Source of the DNA: Saprospiraceae bacterium
Lineage (GTDB): Bacteria; Bacteroidota; Bacteroidia; Chitinophagales; Saprospiraceae
NCBI GenBank assembly: GCA_019638455.1
Contig: JAHBTU010000004.1
Span: 372,001 to 436,000 of the forward strand
Direction of reading: 5' to 3'
Length of the DNA stretch: 64,000 nucleotides
Shown: piece by piece, positions 17,220 through 25,457 of the stretch
How positions within the stretch are numbered: the first letter of the stretch is position 1
How the letters are laid out: each line of letters starts with the position of its first letter
The notes under the pieces: generated by a model
Database searches by the model: none
What the model was told of the DNA's origin: nothing
The model's input: only the letters and a program-made list of their open reading frames with translations
Program-made: the position numbers and the translations under genes

Positions 17220-17750
17220 ATGGCTGCTCAAAGCAAAAAAGTCCTCTACGGGCTTTACAACGACGAAGAAGAACTGAAAAGCGCTGTCAAGGCGGCGCAT
17301 GCGCAGCATTTGGACATCATGGATGTCTATACGCCCTTTCCTGTGCATGGCCTCGACCCTATTCTTGGTCTGAAAGAAAGCCGCTTGCACATCATGGGCT
17401 TTATTTATGGCTCTATCGGCGCCTTGTTCGCTTTCTTGGCAATGACATGGATTTTCACCAGCGATTGGCCCATCGTTTTTGGCGGCAAGCCATATTGGTC
17501 AGTGCCGGCATTTATTCCCATCATTTTTGAAAACACGGTCTTGTATTCCGCTTGGGGCATGACCATCACCTTCTACACGATTTGTGGAATGTGGCCGGGC
17601 GTGAAAGCCAAGATTCTGGACAATCGCATCACGGACGACAAGTTTTGCCTTGCATTCGACGTGACGGAAGCACCGGAAGGTGATGTCAAAAACTTGCAAG
17701 GCTTTTTCACCAAAACCGGCGCGGCGGAGGTGAACGTGAAGACGATTTAA
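17220..17750 (+). CDS. actD: ACIII subunit ActD (DUF3341)
   Basis: A 176-residue protein of the DUF3341/ActD family. A soluble N-terminal ferredoxin-like part starts with KVLYGLYNDEEELKSAVKAA and carries the family signature VYTPFPVHGLDPILGLKESR. Two membrane helices follow (about residues 58-80 and 97-123), then a cytoplasmic C-terminal part ending in AAEVNVKTI. ActD packs against ActC and has no cofactor. Position four in the act operon is the standard order. Confidence 0.94.
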   Translation: MAAQSKKVLYGLYNDEEELKSAVKAAHAQHLDIMDVYTPFPVHGLDPILGLKESRLHIMGFIYGSIGALFAFLAMTWIFTSDWPIVFGGKPYWSVPAFIPIIFENTVLYSAWGMTITFYTICGMWPGVKAKILDNRITDDKFCLAFDVTEAPEGDVKNLQGFFTKTGAAEVNVKTI

Positions 17751-17752
17751 GT

Positions 17753-17863
17753 GGTGATTTGTGGAGATGTTGATCTGTTGATTTGAAAATCACGAATTGA
17801 CATTTCGCCGCTCCGAGCAATTGCAAATCAGCAAACCAACAAATTCAACGAATTAACAAAAAG
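17753..17863 (+). repeat. Complementary word-block spacer between actD and actE
   Basis: A G/T-rich block (GTTGATCTGTTGATTTG at 17770-17786) follows the stop. A C/A-rich block of complementary words (CAAATCAGCAAACCAACAAA, 17824-17843) precedes the next ATG. The blocks pair imperfectly over about 20 bp. The last 40 nt before actE contain no G-rich run and no Shine-Dalgarno. Confidence 0.6.
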
Positions 17864-18565
17864 ATGAAATACGCACTTGGCGCAATAGTCGGAATAGCCT
17901 TGTTTGCTTGGCTTTTTTCTGTGTGCTCTCCAGCAGGCATCAACAAGACGGGCCATGAATATATGCCCGACATGTATCACTCTGTCGGCTACGAGGCCAA
18001 TCAGTACAATGCTTACTCTTGGAACCATTGGGACGGAGACAAAAGCGTCTTCACCAAGGCAGAACTGTCGCAGCCGCGTGGCAGCGTGAACGGTACCATC
18101 CCTCGTGGCTACACAGCGGTGCACTATGGCGACGCTTCGGCCATTGATGTGGTGCGCGGCAAAAATGCGCCCAACGCCATTGCAGCGCCAGTGAACGGCC
18201 AAGTGCCATTCTACTACGAAAACACGGAGGACGACCGCCTTCGCTGCGAGCAGGAAATCACGACCAACCCGTTCCCGGTCACTAAAAGTGGTCTTGAGCG
18301 TGGCAAGGCACTCTACGATGTGCAGTGTGCCATCTGTCATGGAGAAAAAGGCAACGGTGAGGGGTGGCTGGTGACCATGCCCGACAGCAAGTATCCCGCT
18401 CAACCCAAAAATCTCGTCGGTCCAGACATGGTGGAGGCCAAAGAAGGCCGCTTCTATTTCTCCATCATGTATGGCAAAAACGTGATGGGCAGCTATGCGG
18501 ACAAACTTTCCTACGAGGAACGCTGGCAGGTGATTCACTACATCCGCTCGCTTCAGACAAAGTAA
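17864..18565 (+). CDS. actE: ACIII subunit ActE, monohaem cytochrome c
   Basis: A 233-residue protein. An N-terminal membrane/signal segment ends in LFSVC, a possible lipobox Cys, which suits the lipid-anchored ActE of characterised complexes. The family N-terminal region includes EYMPDMYHSVGYEANQYNAY. A class I cytochrome c domain follows, with the haem site CAICHGEKGNG near residue 155 and a candidate axial Met in YGKNVMGSY near residue 208. It is the likely exit haem passing electrons to the oxidase, together with the extra haem of ActA. It is fifth in the operon, after a hairpin spacer. Confidence 0.93.
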   Translation: MKYALGAIVGIALFAWLFSVCSPAGINKTGHEYMPDMYHSVGYEANQYNAYSWNHWDGDKSVFTKAELSQPRGSVNGTIPRGYTAVHYGDASAIDVVRGKNAPNAIAAPVNGQVPFYYENTEDDRLRCEQEITTNPFPVTKSGLERGKALYDVQCAICHGEKGNGEGWLVTMPDSKYPAQPKNLVGPDMVEAKEGRFYFSIMYGKNVMGSYADKLSYEERWQVIHYIRSLQTK

Positions 18566-18568
18566 AAA

Positions 18569-18634
18569 TTTGGCCTACGGCGAATAAAGCGTCATGTTGA
18601 AAACTATTCAAGAAACAAAATTTATCAGGCCAAA
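18569..18634 (+). repeat. Inverted repeat between actE and actF
   Basis: TTTGGCCT (18569-18576) and AGGCCAAA (18627-18634) form a perfect 8-bp stem enclosing about 50 nt. It is weaker than the other spacers of this operon but in the same position between cistrons. Confidence 0.45.
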
Positions 18635-18648
18635 CCTGATTTTGCGAT

Positions 18649-20223
18649 ATGAATCTGACCAATACGCAATTTGTATTTGAAGGCAAAACCAAGCGCGTCC
18701 TCTTCGGCGGCATGGCGTTGGGTGTGCTTTGCCTTTTGCTTACCTTCATCAATGATGATGAATACCACACCCGTTTTTGGACCAACATCCTGCACAATTC
18801 GGTCTATTTCACTGGCATTGCTTTCTTGGCCATGTTCTTCATGTGCGCGCAGATTACCGCGTTTGCGGGATGGAACACCGTCATCCGTCGGGTCTATGAG
18901 GCAATGGGAGGGTTCATGGGGGTCGGCCTGATTCTCATGGCCATCATCACGCTGGGTGTCTGGGGGCACTTCCACCACCTTTATCATTGGAATGACCCCA
19001 ATGTCAACGTGACGGACCCGGCTGCCCCGCATTACGACCGAATCATTGCGGGCAAAAAGGGTTTTTTGAACCCTGTTTTCTACACCATCGCCGTTATGGG
19101 TTTTCTCGGATTGTGGTATTTTTGGTATCGCAATGTGCGCAAACTTTCCATCGCTCAGGATACGGAAGAGACCGCCTCTCTCGACTACTATAAAAAAATC
19201 CGCAGGTGGTCAGCCTCATTCTTGCCCATCGGTGGGTTTCTCAGCCCGGTCTTTATATGGCTGGTGATGATGTCCATTGACCCGCATTGGTACAGCACCA
19301 TGTTTGCTTGGTATTCCACCGCCTCGGTCTGGCTTGGCTCCATCGCGCTTACCATCTTGCTCATCATTTTCTTGAAATCGAGGGGCTATATGGAATATGT
19401 CGGCCCAGACCACTTGCACGACATGGGCAAGTTCATGTTTGGCATCAGCGTATTCTGGACTTATCTGTGGTTCGACCAGTTCATGCTGATTTGGTATGCC
19501 AACAACGGTGAGGAGACGATTTACTTCAACGAGCGCATGACACACTATCCCGTGTTGTTCTGGGGCAATCTCCTGATGAACTTCGTGGCTCCGTTCTTTA
19601 TCCTCATGCGCAACGACACGAAGCGCAAATTGGGTACTATGTTCTTTGTGGCGCTCATCGTTTTCTTCGGACACTGGTGGGATTATTTCTACATGATAAA
19701 GCCCGGCGCTCGCATCGCTGCCTTTGAAGCGAAGGAACTGGCTGAAGGCGGGCACCATAGCAGCAAATCGCACGAGGCAGCCCCCATTTCGGATGCTACC
19801 GCGCGTCACGACGATGCCTCCCACGACGATGCTCACCATGAAGACGCTGCTGTTTCACACGCTGCTGCCGACCAGTCGGACAACGCGGCCTCGGAGAGTG
19901 CTGAAACAGCGGTGGCCGCGGCTCCCGCACCTTCGCCCGCAGGCCACGCCGACCACGGCGGTGGCGGACACGACGACGGACATGGGCACGGAACAGGGGG
20001 GGGCGAGCCGAGCGGGTTCCGCTTGGGCTTCACTATTCCGGGCTTGGAAGATATTGGGACGATGATTGGCTTTTTGAGCCTCTTCCTCTTCTTCTTCTTC
20101 CGCCAGCTTGAGCGTGTTTCTTTGGTGCCGCATAAAGACCCGTTCTTGGAAGAGAGTCTTCATCACGAAACGGGGGCGCTCATCGAAACCGAATTGGAGG
20201 CAAAAGGCCACGCTCATCACTGA
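18649..20223 (+). CDS. actF: ACIII subunit ActF with long His/Asp-rich insertion
   Basis: A 524-residue NrfD-like integral membrane protein with about ten helices, a paralogue of ActC that usually lacks a quinone site. The membrane core covers about residues 20-360, including RRWSASFLPIGGFLSPVF and MGKFMFGISVFWTYLWFDQF. Residues about 366-457 form a low-complexity insertion with about 13 His and many Asp, Ala and Gly (for example HDDASHDDAHHED and GGHDDGHGHG). One further helix (about 465-485) follows, then a C-terminal tail ending GHAHH. Typical ActF is about 400-450 residues, so the insertion accounts for the excess. A promoter for coxB follows. Confidence 0.92.
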   Translation: MNLTNTQFVFEGKTKRVLFGGMALGVLCLLLTFINDDEYHTRFWTNILHNSVYFTGIAFLAMFFMCAQITAFAGWNTVIRRVYEAMGGFMGVGLILMAIITLGVWGHFHHLYHWNDPNVNVTDPAAPHYDRIIAGKKGFLNPVFYTIAVMGFLGLWYFWYRNVRKLSIAQDTEETASLDYYKKIRRWSASFLPIGGFLSPVFIWLVMMSIDPHWYSTMFAWYSTASVWLGSIALTILLIIFLKSRGYMEYVGPDHLHDMGKFMFGISVFWTYLWFDQFMLIWYANNGEETIYFNERMTHYPVLFWGNLLMNFVAPFFILMRNDTKRKLGTMFFVALIVFFGHWWDYFYMIKPGARIAAFEAKELAEGGHHSSKSHEAAPISDATARHDDASHDDAHHEDAAVSHAAADQSDNAASESAETAVAAAPAPSPAGHADHGGGGHDDGHGHGTGGGEPSGFRLGFTIPGLEDIGTMIGFLSLFLFFFFRQLERVSLVPHKDPFLEESLHHETGALIETELEAKGHAHH

Positions 20224-20257
20224 TGATATTTATAGCCGTTCTAATCAAGAATGGTGT

Positions 20258-20290
20258 TTTGATACGCTCCGAACAACTTTTTTACCTTTG
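20258..20290 (+). promoter_or_regulatory. Internal promoter before coxB
   Basis: TTTG (20258-20261), a 21-bp spacer and TACCTTTG (20283-20290) match the Bacteroidota consensus. The coxB ATG is 23 bp downstream, so the leader is very short. It allows the oxidase genes to be transcribed apart from act. Confidence 0.7.
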
Positions 20291-20313
20291 GGTTAAAGCA
20301 AAAAAACATTTCA

Positions 20314-21819
20314 ATGACTGCGCTTATCATATTACTCTGCGTCATACTCATCTCCATCGTGTTGGTGCAAATCGGTAGAGTCACTGAGCTCACCGCCCAA
20401 ATAAAAGGCGAGCGTGAGGTGTTGCGCGACAACAGCAAATGGAATGGCTGGCTCTCGGTCGGCTTCATGATTGTGTTTCTCGTCGGTGTGTTTATTTCCG
20501 CATGGGAATACAAAAATGAGATGATGGGCTATGGCCCACACAAAGCGGCTTCTGCGCATGGCGATATTCTGGACAGTATGTTCAACATCACGCTGATACT
20601 TACGGGTATCGTGTTCGTGATTACGCACATCGCATTGTTTTGGTTTGCTTACAAATATCGGTGGCAGGAGGGGCGGAAGGCTCAGTTCATTGCCCACGAC
20701 AACCGCCTTGAGCTCATCTGGACAGCCATCCCAGCAGTGGTGATGACGATTCTTGTGGTGCGCGGCCTCAATGCTTGGAACACGGTGATGGCTGACGTGA
20801 ATCCTGATGAGGACTACTTGGAGATAGAGGCCACTGGCCAACAGTTCAACTGGATTATTCGCTATCCAGGCCCTGACGGGAAAATCGGAACGCGCGATTA
20901 CAAACTGACAACGGCCAACAATCAGTTGGGTATTGACTTTAATGACCCAAAATCGTGGGACGACGTGGTGCCGGGTCAGGAATTGTTGCTGCCAGTAGGG
21001 AAAAAGGTGCGAGTGCGCATCCTTGCCAAGGATGTACTCCACAACTTTTACTTGCCGCACTTCCGGGTGAAGATGGACGCAGTGCCGGGCATGCCTACCT
21101 ATTTCGTGTTCACCCCCATCAAGACGACCACCGAATATCGCAACGAACTGCGCAAATACGACGACTTCAACCTCCCGAACGACCCCACCGAGCCGAACGG
21201 CAAAAAACGGTGGGAGGCATTCGAGTATGAATTGGCTTGCGCGGAGTTGTGCGGCAAGGGACACTATTCGATGAAGCGTATTTTCAAGGTGGTGACACAA
21301 GAAGAATACGACGCATGGTACAGACAGCAAGAGTCGTTTTACTTGTCGCAAATTCGCGGTAAAGACGAAGACCCGAACAAAGGCAAAGTGCTGGACATCG
21401 AGGTCCGGCAGCGTGCTAAGGAGTTTAGCGAAAGCATGAAAAATGCGGTGGAATCCACCAATGCGGCTGACAAGACACTTCCACTCCAATACGTCAATTT
21501 TGAAACCGGCTCGGCCACCCTCACCGCCGATAGCCGCTATGAACTGGACAATTTGGTGACGGCCATGAACACTTATCCCAGTTTGGTGATTGAAGTGGCG
21601 GGCCACACGGATGATGTGGGCGACCCGTTGCAGAATCGCCTGCTTTCTCAGATGCGGGCTTCATCGGTGGTCAAGTATCTGACAGACAGGGGCATCTCGG
21701 AAAGCCGTCTGCGCCCTCGAGGTTATGGCGACACCAAGCCGCTTGTTCCGAACGATTCGGATGAAAACAGGGCTAAGAACCGGAGAACTGAATTTACGAT
21801 TTTGTCACCAGCATCCTGA
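20314..21819 (+). CDS. coxB: Cytochrome c oxidase subunit II fused to an OmpA-type peptidoglycan-binding domain
   Basis: A 501-residue protein. Hydrophobic helices lie at about residues 3-21, 43-64, 86-110 and 125-145. A CuA cupredoxin domain follows with all expected ligands: His243 in LHNFYLPHF, then Cys309, Glu311, Cys313, His317 and Met320 in CAELCGKGHYSM. From residue about 392 to 499 there is an OmpA C-terminal-like domain: YVNFETGSATL, EVAGHTDDVGD (binding Asp), LLSQMRASSVVKYLTDRGI, RLRPRGYGDTKPL and AKNRRTEF (binding Arg). No cytochrome c domain is present. Both parts face the periplasm. The reading frame is continuous, with no stop or obvious frameshift. The domain should anchor the oxidase to the wall. 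Confidence 0.93.
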   Translation: MTALIILLCVILISIVLVQIGRVTELTAQIKGEREVLRDNSKWNGWLSVGFMIVFLVGVFISAWEYKNEMMGYGPHKAASAHGDILDSMFNITLILTGIVFVITHIALFWFAYKYRWQEGRKAQFIAHDNRLELIWTAIPAVVMTILVVRGLNAWNTVMADVNPDEDYLEIEATGQQFNWIIRYPGPDGKIGTRDYKLTTANNQLGIDFNDPKSWDDVVPGQELLLPVGKKVRVRILAKDVLHNFYLPHFRVKMDAVPGMPTYFVFTPIKTTTEYRNELRKYDDFNLPNDPTEPNGKKRWEAFEYELACAELCGKGHYSMKRIFKVVTQEEYDAWYRQQESFYLSQIRGKDEDPNKGKVLDIEVRQRAKEFSESMKNAVESTNAADKTLPLQYVNFETGSATLTADSRYELDNLVTAMNTYPSLVIEVAGHTDDVGDPLQNRLLSQMRASSVVKYLTDRGISESRLRPRGYGDTKPLVPNDSDENRAKNRRTEFTILSPAS

Positions 21820-21880
21820 TTAAAAAGCAAACACCGAACCCGGCGTTTTTCTCAATAAAAAATTCTCAAAATTTCTGGCT

Positions 21881-23734
21881 ATGGCTCACGCAGTAATCGC
21901 CGCCGACACTTTGGAAGAAAAACTCACCCAAGAATTGGGTTATGATGACCATTTTCATGAGCATCATCACGGCGACAAGTTTCAGTCGAATTTTCTGACG
22001 ACGTACATTTTTAGCACCGACCACAAAATCATTGCCCGTCAGTTCCTTATCACGGGGATTTTTTGGGCTTTCATCGGCGCTGCGATGTCCATCGTTTTCC
22101 GCCTGCAACTCGGCTTTCCCGAAGCGGATTTGGCTTGGTTGAAGCCGCTTTTGGGAAAGTGGATTCAGGTGAACGACGCGGGCATCGGCAAACTTGACCC
22201 TGAATTCTATTACGCTTTGGTGACCATGCACGGCACGATTCTCGTGTTCTTCGTGCTCACGGCCGGGTTGAGCGGCACGTTTGCAAACCTGCTTATTCCG
22301 TTGCAAATCGGCGCACGCGATATGGCTTCGCCGCTGCTCAACGCCATGTCTTATTGGTTCTTCTTCCTCGCCGGGGTCGTGATGTTCCTGTCGTTGTTCT
22401 TGAGCACAGGGCCTTTCTCCGGTGGATGGACTGCCTATCCGCCACTGAGCGCCTTGGGTCAAGCATCTGATGGCTCCAAGGCGGGCATGACGATGTGGAT
22501 AGTAGCCATGTCGCTCTTTGTGGTGTCGTCGCTCTTGGGTGGTATCAACTACATCACGACCATCCTTAACCTGCGCACGAAAGGCATGACTATGTGGCGT
22601 ATGCCGCTGACGATTTGGGCAATACTTATCACGGCCATCCTCGGCGTGTTGTCGTTCCCGGTGCTGTTTTCCGGTCTGTTGTTGCTGGTGTTCGACCGCA
22701 GTATGGGCACGTCCTTCTATCTGAGCGAGATTATTGTGGGTGGTCAAATTCTCGACCGCATCGGTGGTAGCCCGGTTTTGTATCAGCACTTGTTCTGGTT
22801 CCTCGGTCACCCTGAGGTGTATATCATCATCCTTCCGGCGATGGGTATTGTGTCGGAAGTGCTGTCCGTGCACGCTCGCAAGCCGATTTTCGGCTACCGT
22901 GCGATGGTATATTCGATTCTGGCGATTGGATTCCTTTCGTTCATCGTGTGGGCGCACCACATGTTTATGTCGGGTGTCAATCCATTCATCAGCAACTTCT
23001 TTGTGGTGTTTACGCTGATTATCGCCGTGCCGTCGGCTATCAAGGTGTTCAACTGGATTTCGACGGTGTACGGCTCAAACTTCCGCTTCAATTCGGCCAG
23101 TTTGTTTGCGCTCGGCTTCGTGTCCATGTTCATTTCTGGTGGTTTGACAGGTATTTTCCTTGGCAACTCAGCGATCGACATTCAATTGCACGACACCTAT
23201 TTCGTGGTGGCCCACTTCCACATTGTGATGGGTATCGCAGCATTCTTTGGGATGTTTGCTGGCGTGTATCACTGGTTCCCGAAAATGTTTAGCCGTTTCA
23301 TGAATGAGACGCTTGGCAAGATTCACTTTTGGGGCACTTTGATTGGTGCTTACCTGATTTTCTGGCCCATGCACTACACGGGCATGGCGGGTGTGCCGCG
23401 TCGTTACTACGCCATTGACAATTTCGACTCTTTCAAGCATTTTGTCAGTTTGAATCAGTTTATCACCATCGCAGCCATTGTGGTGTTTTTCCTTCAAGTG
23501 TTGTTCATCATCAATTTCTTCTATTCTGTTTTTAGTGGTCGCAAGTTGACGGTGAAAAACCCATGGGGCTCCAACACGCTGGAATGGACCACGCCGATTA
23601 AACCGGGCCACGGCAACTGGCCGGGCAACATCCCGACCACCCAACGCTGGGCTTATGACTACGGCAAAGGCGGCGAGGAATTCATCGCGCAGTTTGTGCC
23701 TTTGAAAGAGGGCGAGCATGACCACGGGCATTGA
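21881..23734 (+). CDS. coxA: Cytochrome c oxidase subunit I, A1-type
   Basis: A 617-residue haem-copper oxidase subunit with twelve core helices. Key sites: haem a His in ALVTMHGTILVFF; the CuB His and cross-linked Tyr in FLGHPEVYIIILP, whose Glu marks an A1-type D channel; the CuB His pair in WAHHMFMSG; and haem ligands in DTYFVVAHFHIVMG. The N-terminal tail is His-rich (DDHFHEHHHGDK) and the C-terminus ends EGEHDHGH. It reduces oxygen and pumps protons in the inner membrane. It is 61 bp downstream of coxB; the gap contains a weak hairpin followed by TTTTT (about 21829-21852). Confidence 0.97.
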   Translation: MAHAVIAADTLEEKLTQELGYDDHFHEHHHGDKFQSNFLTTYIFSTDHKIIARQFLITGIFWAFIGAAMSIVFRLQLGFPEADLAWLKPLLGKWIQVNDAGIGKLDPEFYYALVTMHGTILVFFVLTAGLSGTFANLLIPLQIGARDMASPLLNAMSYWFFFLAGVVMFLSLFLSTGPFSGGWTAYPPLSALGQASDGSKAGMTMWIVAMSLFVVSSLLGGINYITTILNLRTKGMTMWRMPLTIWAILITAILGVLSFPVLFSGLLLLVFDRSMGTSFYLSEIIVGGQILDRIGGSPVLYQHLFWFLGHPEVYIIILPAMGIVSEVLSVHARKPIFGYRAMVYSILAIGFLSFIVWAHHMFMSGVNPFISNFFVVFTLIIAVPSAIKVFNWISTVYGSNFRFNSASLFALGFVSMFISGGLTGIFLGNSAIDIQLHDTYFVVAHFHIVMGIAAFFGMFAGVYHWFPKMFSRFMNETLGKIHFWGTLIGAYLIFWPMHYTGMAGVPRRYYAIDNFDSFKHFVSLNQFITIAAIVVFFLQVLFIINFFYSVFSGRKLTVKNPWGSNTLEWTTPIKPGHGNWPGNIPTTQRWAYDYGKGGEEFIAQFVPLKEGEHDHGH

Positions 23735-23737
23735 TTC

Positions 23738-23836
23738 GAGGTTGATAAAAGTTGATAAAGGTTTATGAATAATGTTGATAAAAGTCAATTTTCGGGTCAA
23801 AATATCAACCTTGTAAACTCATTATCAACCTTCATA
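23738..23836 (+). repeat. Complementary word-block hairpin between coxA and ctaB
   Basis: GTTGATAAAA-type words repeat three times after the coxA stop (23740-23783). TATCAACCTT-type complements repeat before ctaB (23803-23836), including TTATCAACCTTCATAAAC opposite GTTTATGAA. It is the same architecture as at 15624 and 17753. Confidence 0.65.
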
Positions 23837-23846
23837 AACAAATATA

Positions 23847-24749
23847 ATGGAGCGAAACTCTGTAAAGCAAGTATCAATTTGGGAAGGCTTGACCCAATCA
23901 GTCACCGATTTTGGTCTGTTGGTAAAGTTCAAGTTGACCTTGTTAGTTCTTTTTTCTGCGGTAATGTCCTACGCGATTGTGTGTGGAGGCGACGTGGATT
24001 GGACGGTGATGGGGCTGCTGGCGTTTGGTGGTTTCATGGTGACGGGGGCGGCCAATGCGTTGAATCAGGTGCTTGAGCGCGATTACGACAAGTTGATGCC
24101 TCGAACGGCCAACCGCCCTGTCGCTACTGGGCGCATGAGCGTGTCGAAAGCTGTCTTGTGGGCAGGATTGATGGCGATGGCTGGCATCACGGTGCTTTCG
24201 TTTTTCAACCCGCTCGCCGGGTTTCTCGGCACCTTGTCGTTGATGAGTTATGCTTTTGTTTACACGCCACTCAAACGCTCCACGCCGCTTTCGGTGGTGG
24301 TGGGTGCGGTGCCTGGGGCGCTTCCGCTCATCATCGGCTGCGTGGTGCACGAGGGATTTATTTCGCCAATGGCCTTCATGCTGTTCACGCTCCAGTTCTT
24401 GTGGCAATTTCCCCATTTCTGGGCGGTGGCATGGTTGGCGGATGACGACTACAAAAAAGCAGGGTTCTATCTGCTGCCGTCGAAAAATGGCGTGAAAGAT
24501 TCCACGACCGGGTTGCTCTCCTTTGTTTTTTGCCTTCTTATGGTAGGCAACGCGTTGCTTGGATGGTCGCTGGGATACGTTGGGACATGGGCCACGATGC
24601 TCCTTGTTGGGCTGAATGCCTATTGGGCCTTGCTTTGTTGGAGGCTTTTCAAAGAGTGTTCGAGAGCGGCAGCTCGCAAGCAGATGTTCATGTCGTTTGT
24701 GCATCTGCCCGTATCGTTGATTGTGATTTTGATTGATAAAATAATTTAG
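23847..24749 (+). CDS. ctaB: Protoheme IX farnesyltransferase (haem O synthase)
   Basis: A 300-residue UbiA-family prenyltransferase with about nine helices. The first Asp-rich motif is NQVLERDYDKLMPRTANRP and the second is ADDDYKKAGFYLLP. FVYTPLKRSTPLSVVVGAVP is characteristic of CtaB/CyoE. It farnesylates haem b to haem O, the precursor of the haem A needed by CoxA. Haem A synthase (ctaA) is not in the window. It lies within the cox cluster between coxA and coxC and is bounded on both sides by inverted-repeat spacers. Confidence 0.96.
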   Translation: MERNSVKQVSIWEGLTQSVTDFGLLVKFKLTLLVLFSAVMSYAIVCGGDVDWTVMGLLAFGGFMVTGAANALNQVLERDYDKLMPRTANRPVATGRMSVSKAVLWAGLMAMAGITVLSFFNPLAGFLGTLSLMSYAFVYTPLKRSTPLSVVVGAVPGALPLIIGCVVHEGFISPMAFMLFTLQFLWQFPHFWAVAWLADDDYKKAGFYLLPSKNGVKDSTTGLLSFVFCLLMVGNALLGWSLGYVGTWATMLLVGLNAYWALLCWRLFKECSRAAARKQMFMSFVHLPVSLIVILIDKII

Positions 24750-24750
24750 A

Positions 24751-24826
24751 AGAGGATTTAGGGGGGATTTAGGGAGATTTAGAAAGAATTTTCTCTAAAT
24801 CTCCCTAAATCCCCCCTAAATCCTCT
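24751..24826 (+). repeat. Perfect 33-bp inverted repeat between ctaB and coxC
   Basis: 24751-24783 and 24794-24826 are exact reverse complements around a 10-nt centre. The left arm is made of GGATTTAGGG-type words (GGATTTAGGG, GGGGATTTAGGG, AGATTTAG). It starts one base after the ctaB stop, and the right arm ends 14 bp before the coxC ATG. No T-run follows, so it is not a canonical terminator. Confidence 0.9.
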
Positions 24827-24840
24827 AAATTCAAAAAAAC

Positions 24841-25419
24841 ATGGGAGCCATTTCATCTCCTGAATATAGCCGAAGCAAAATACCGCCACAGAAGCTTGCG
24901 CTTTGGGTGGGCATTGCGAGCATCGTGATGATGTTTGGGGCCATCACGAGTGCTTATGTGGTGCGGAGAGCTGCTGGCAATTGGTTTGAGTTCAAATTGC
25001 CAGACATCTTTTTCCTGAACACAGTGGTGATTTTGCTCAGCAGTTTGACCCTTCACATTTCTTATACCGCTTTTAAAAAAGGCAAAGAGCAACTTTACAA
25101 GGGACTGCTGGTGGCGACTTTTGTGCTGGGAATTCTTTTTGTGGTGCTGCAATATCAAGGTTGGGTGGCGATGACGGTTATCGGTGCGACATTCACCATC
25201 AACCCATCCAGTTCGTTCGTGTATGTGATTTCCGGGTTGCATGCGGCGCATGTGCTGGGTGGTATCGCGGCACTGATTGTGGCAATGATTTACGCATTCG
25301 TGCTGCCGTACAAACCAACGGAACGCCGGAGATTGCGCTTTGAATTGGTGGTCAACTACTGGCATTTCGTGGATGTGCTTTGGCTTTATTTGATTGTGTT
25401 TTTCATGTTGCAATCCTGA
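24841..25419 (+). CDS. coxC: Haem-copper oxidase subunit III (first copy)
   Basis: A 192-residue protein with five membrane helices: about residues 18-40, 55-75, 88-106, 120-145 and 168-190. It matches short subunit III proteins of Bacteroidota. Recognisable pieces are VGIASIVMMFGAITSAYVVRR near the start, SGLHAAHVLGGIAALIV and the closing helix NYWHFVDVLWLYLIVFF. Subunit III stabilises subunit I and supports proton uptake. A second, longer subunit III follows after 38 bp; tandem subunit III genes are common in this phylum. Confidence 0.94.
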   Translation: MGAISSPEYSRSKIPPQKLALWVGIASIVMMFGAITSAYVVRRAAGNWFEFKLPDIFFLNTVVILLSSLTLHISYTAFKKGKEQLYKGLLVATFVLGILFVVLQYQGWVAMTVIGATFTINPSSSFVYVISGLHAAHVLGGIAALIVAMIYAFVLPYKPTERRRLRFELVVNYWHFVDVLWLYLIVFFMLQS

Positions 25420-25457
25420 ACCACTTTTAATTTTGACATATTAACTGACTGATTATC

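Noticed and set aside
21826..21855. Hairpin plus TTTTT between coxB and coxA as a terminator
   Set aside because: The stem is short with a mismatch and coxA follows at once on the same strand; at most a weak attenuator, so not listed separately.
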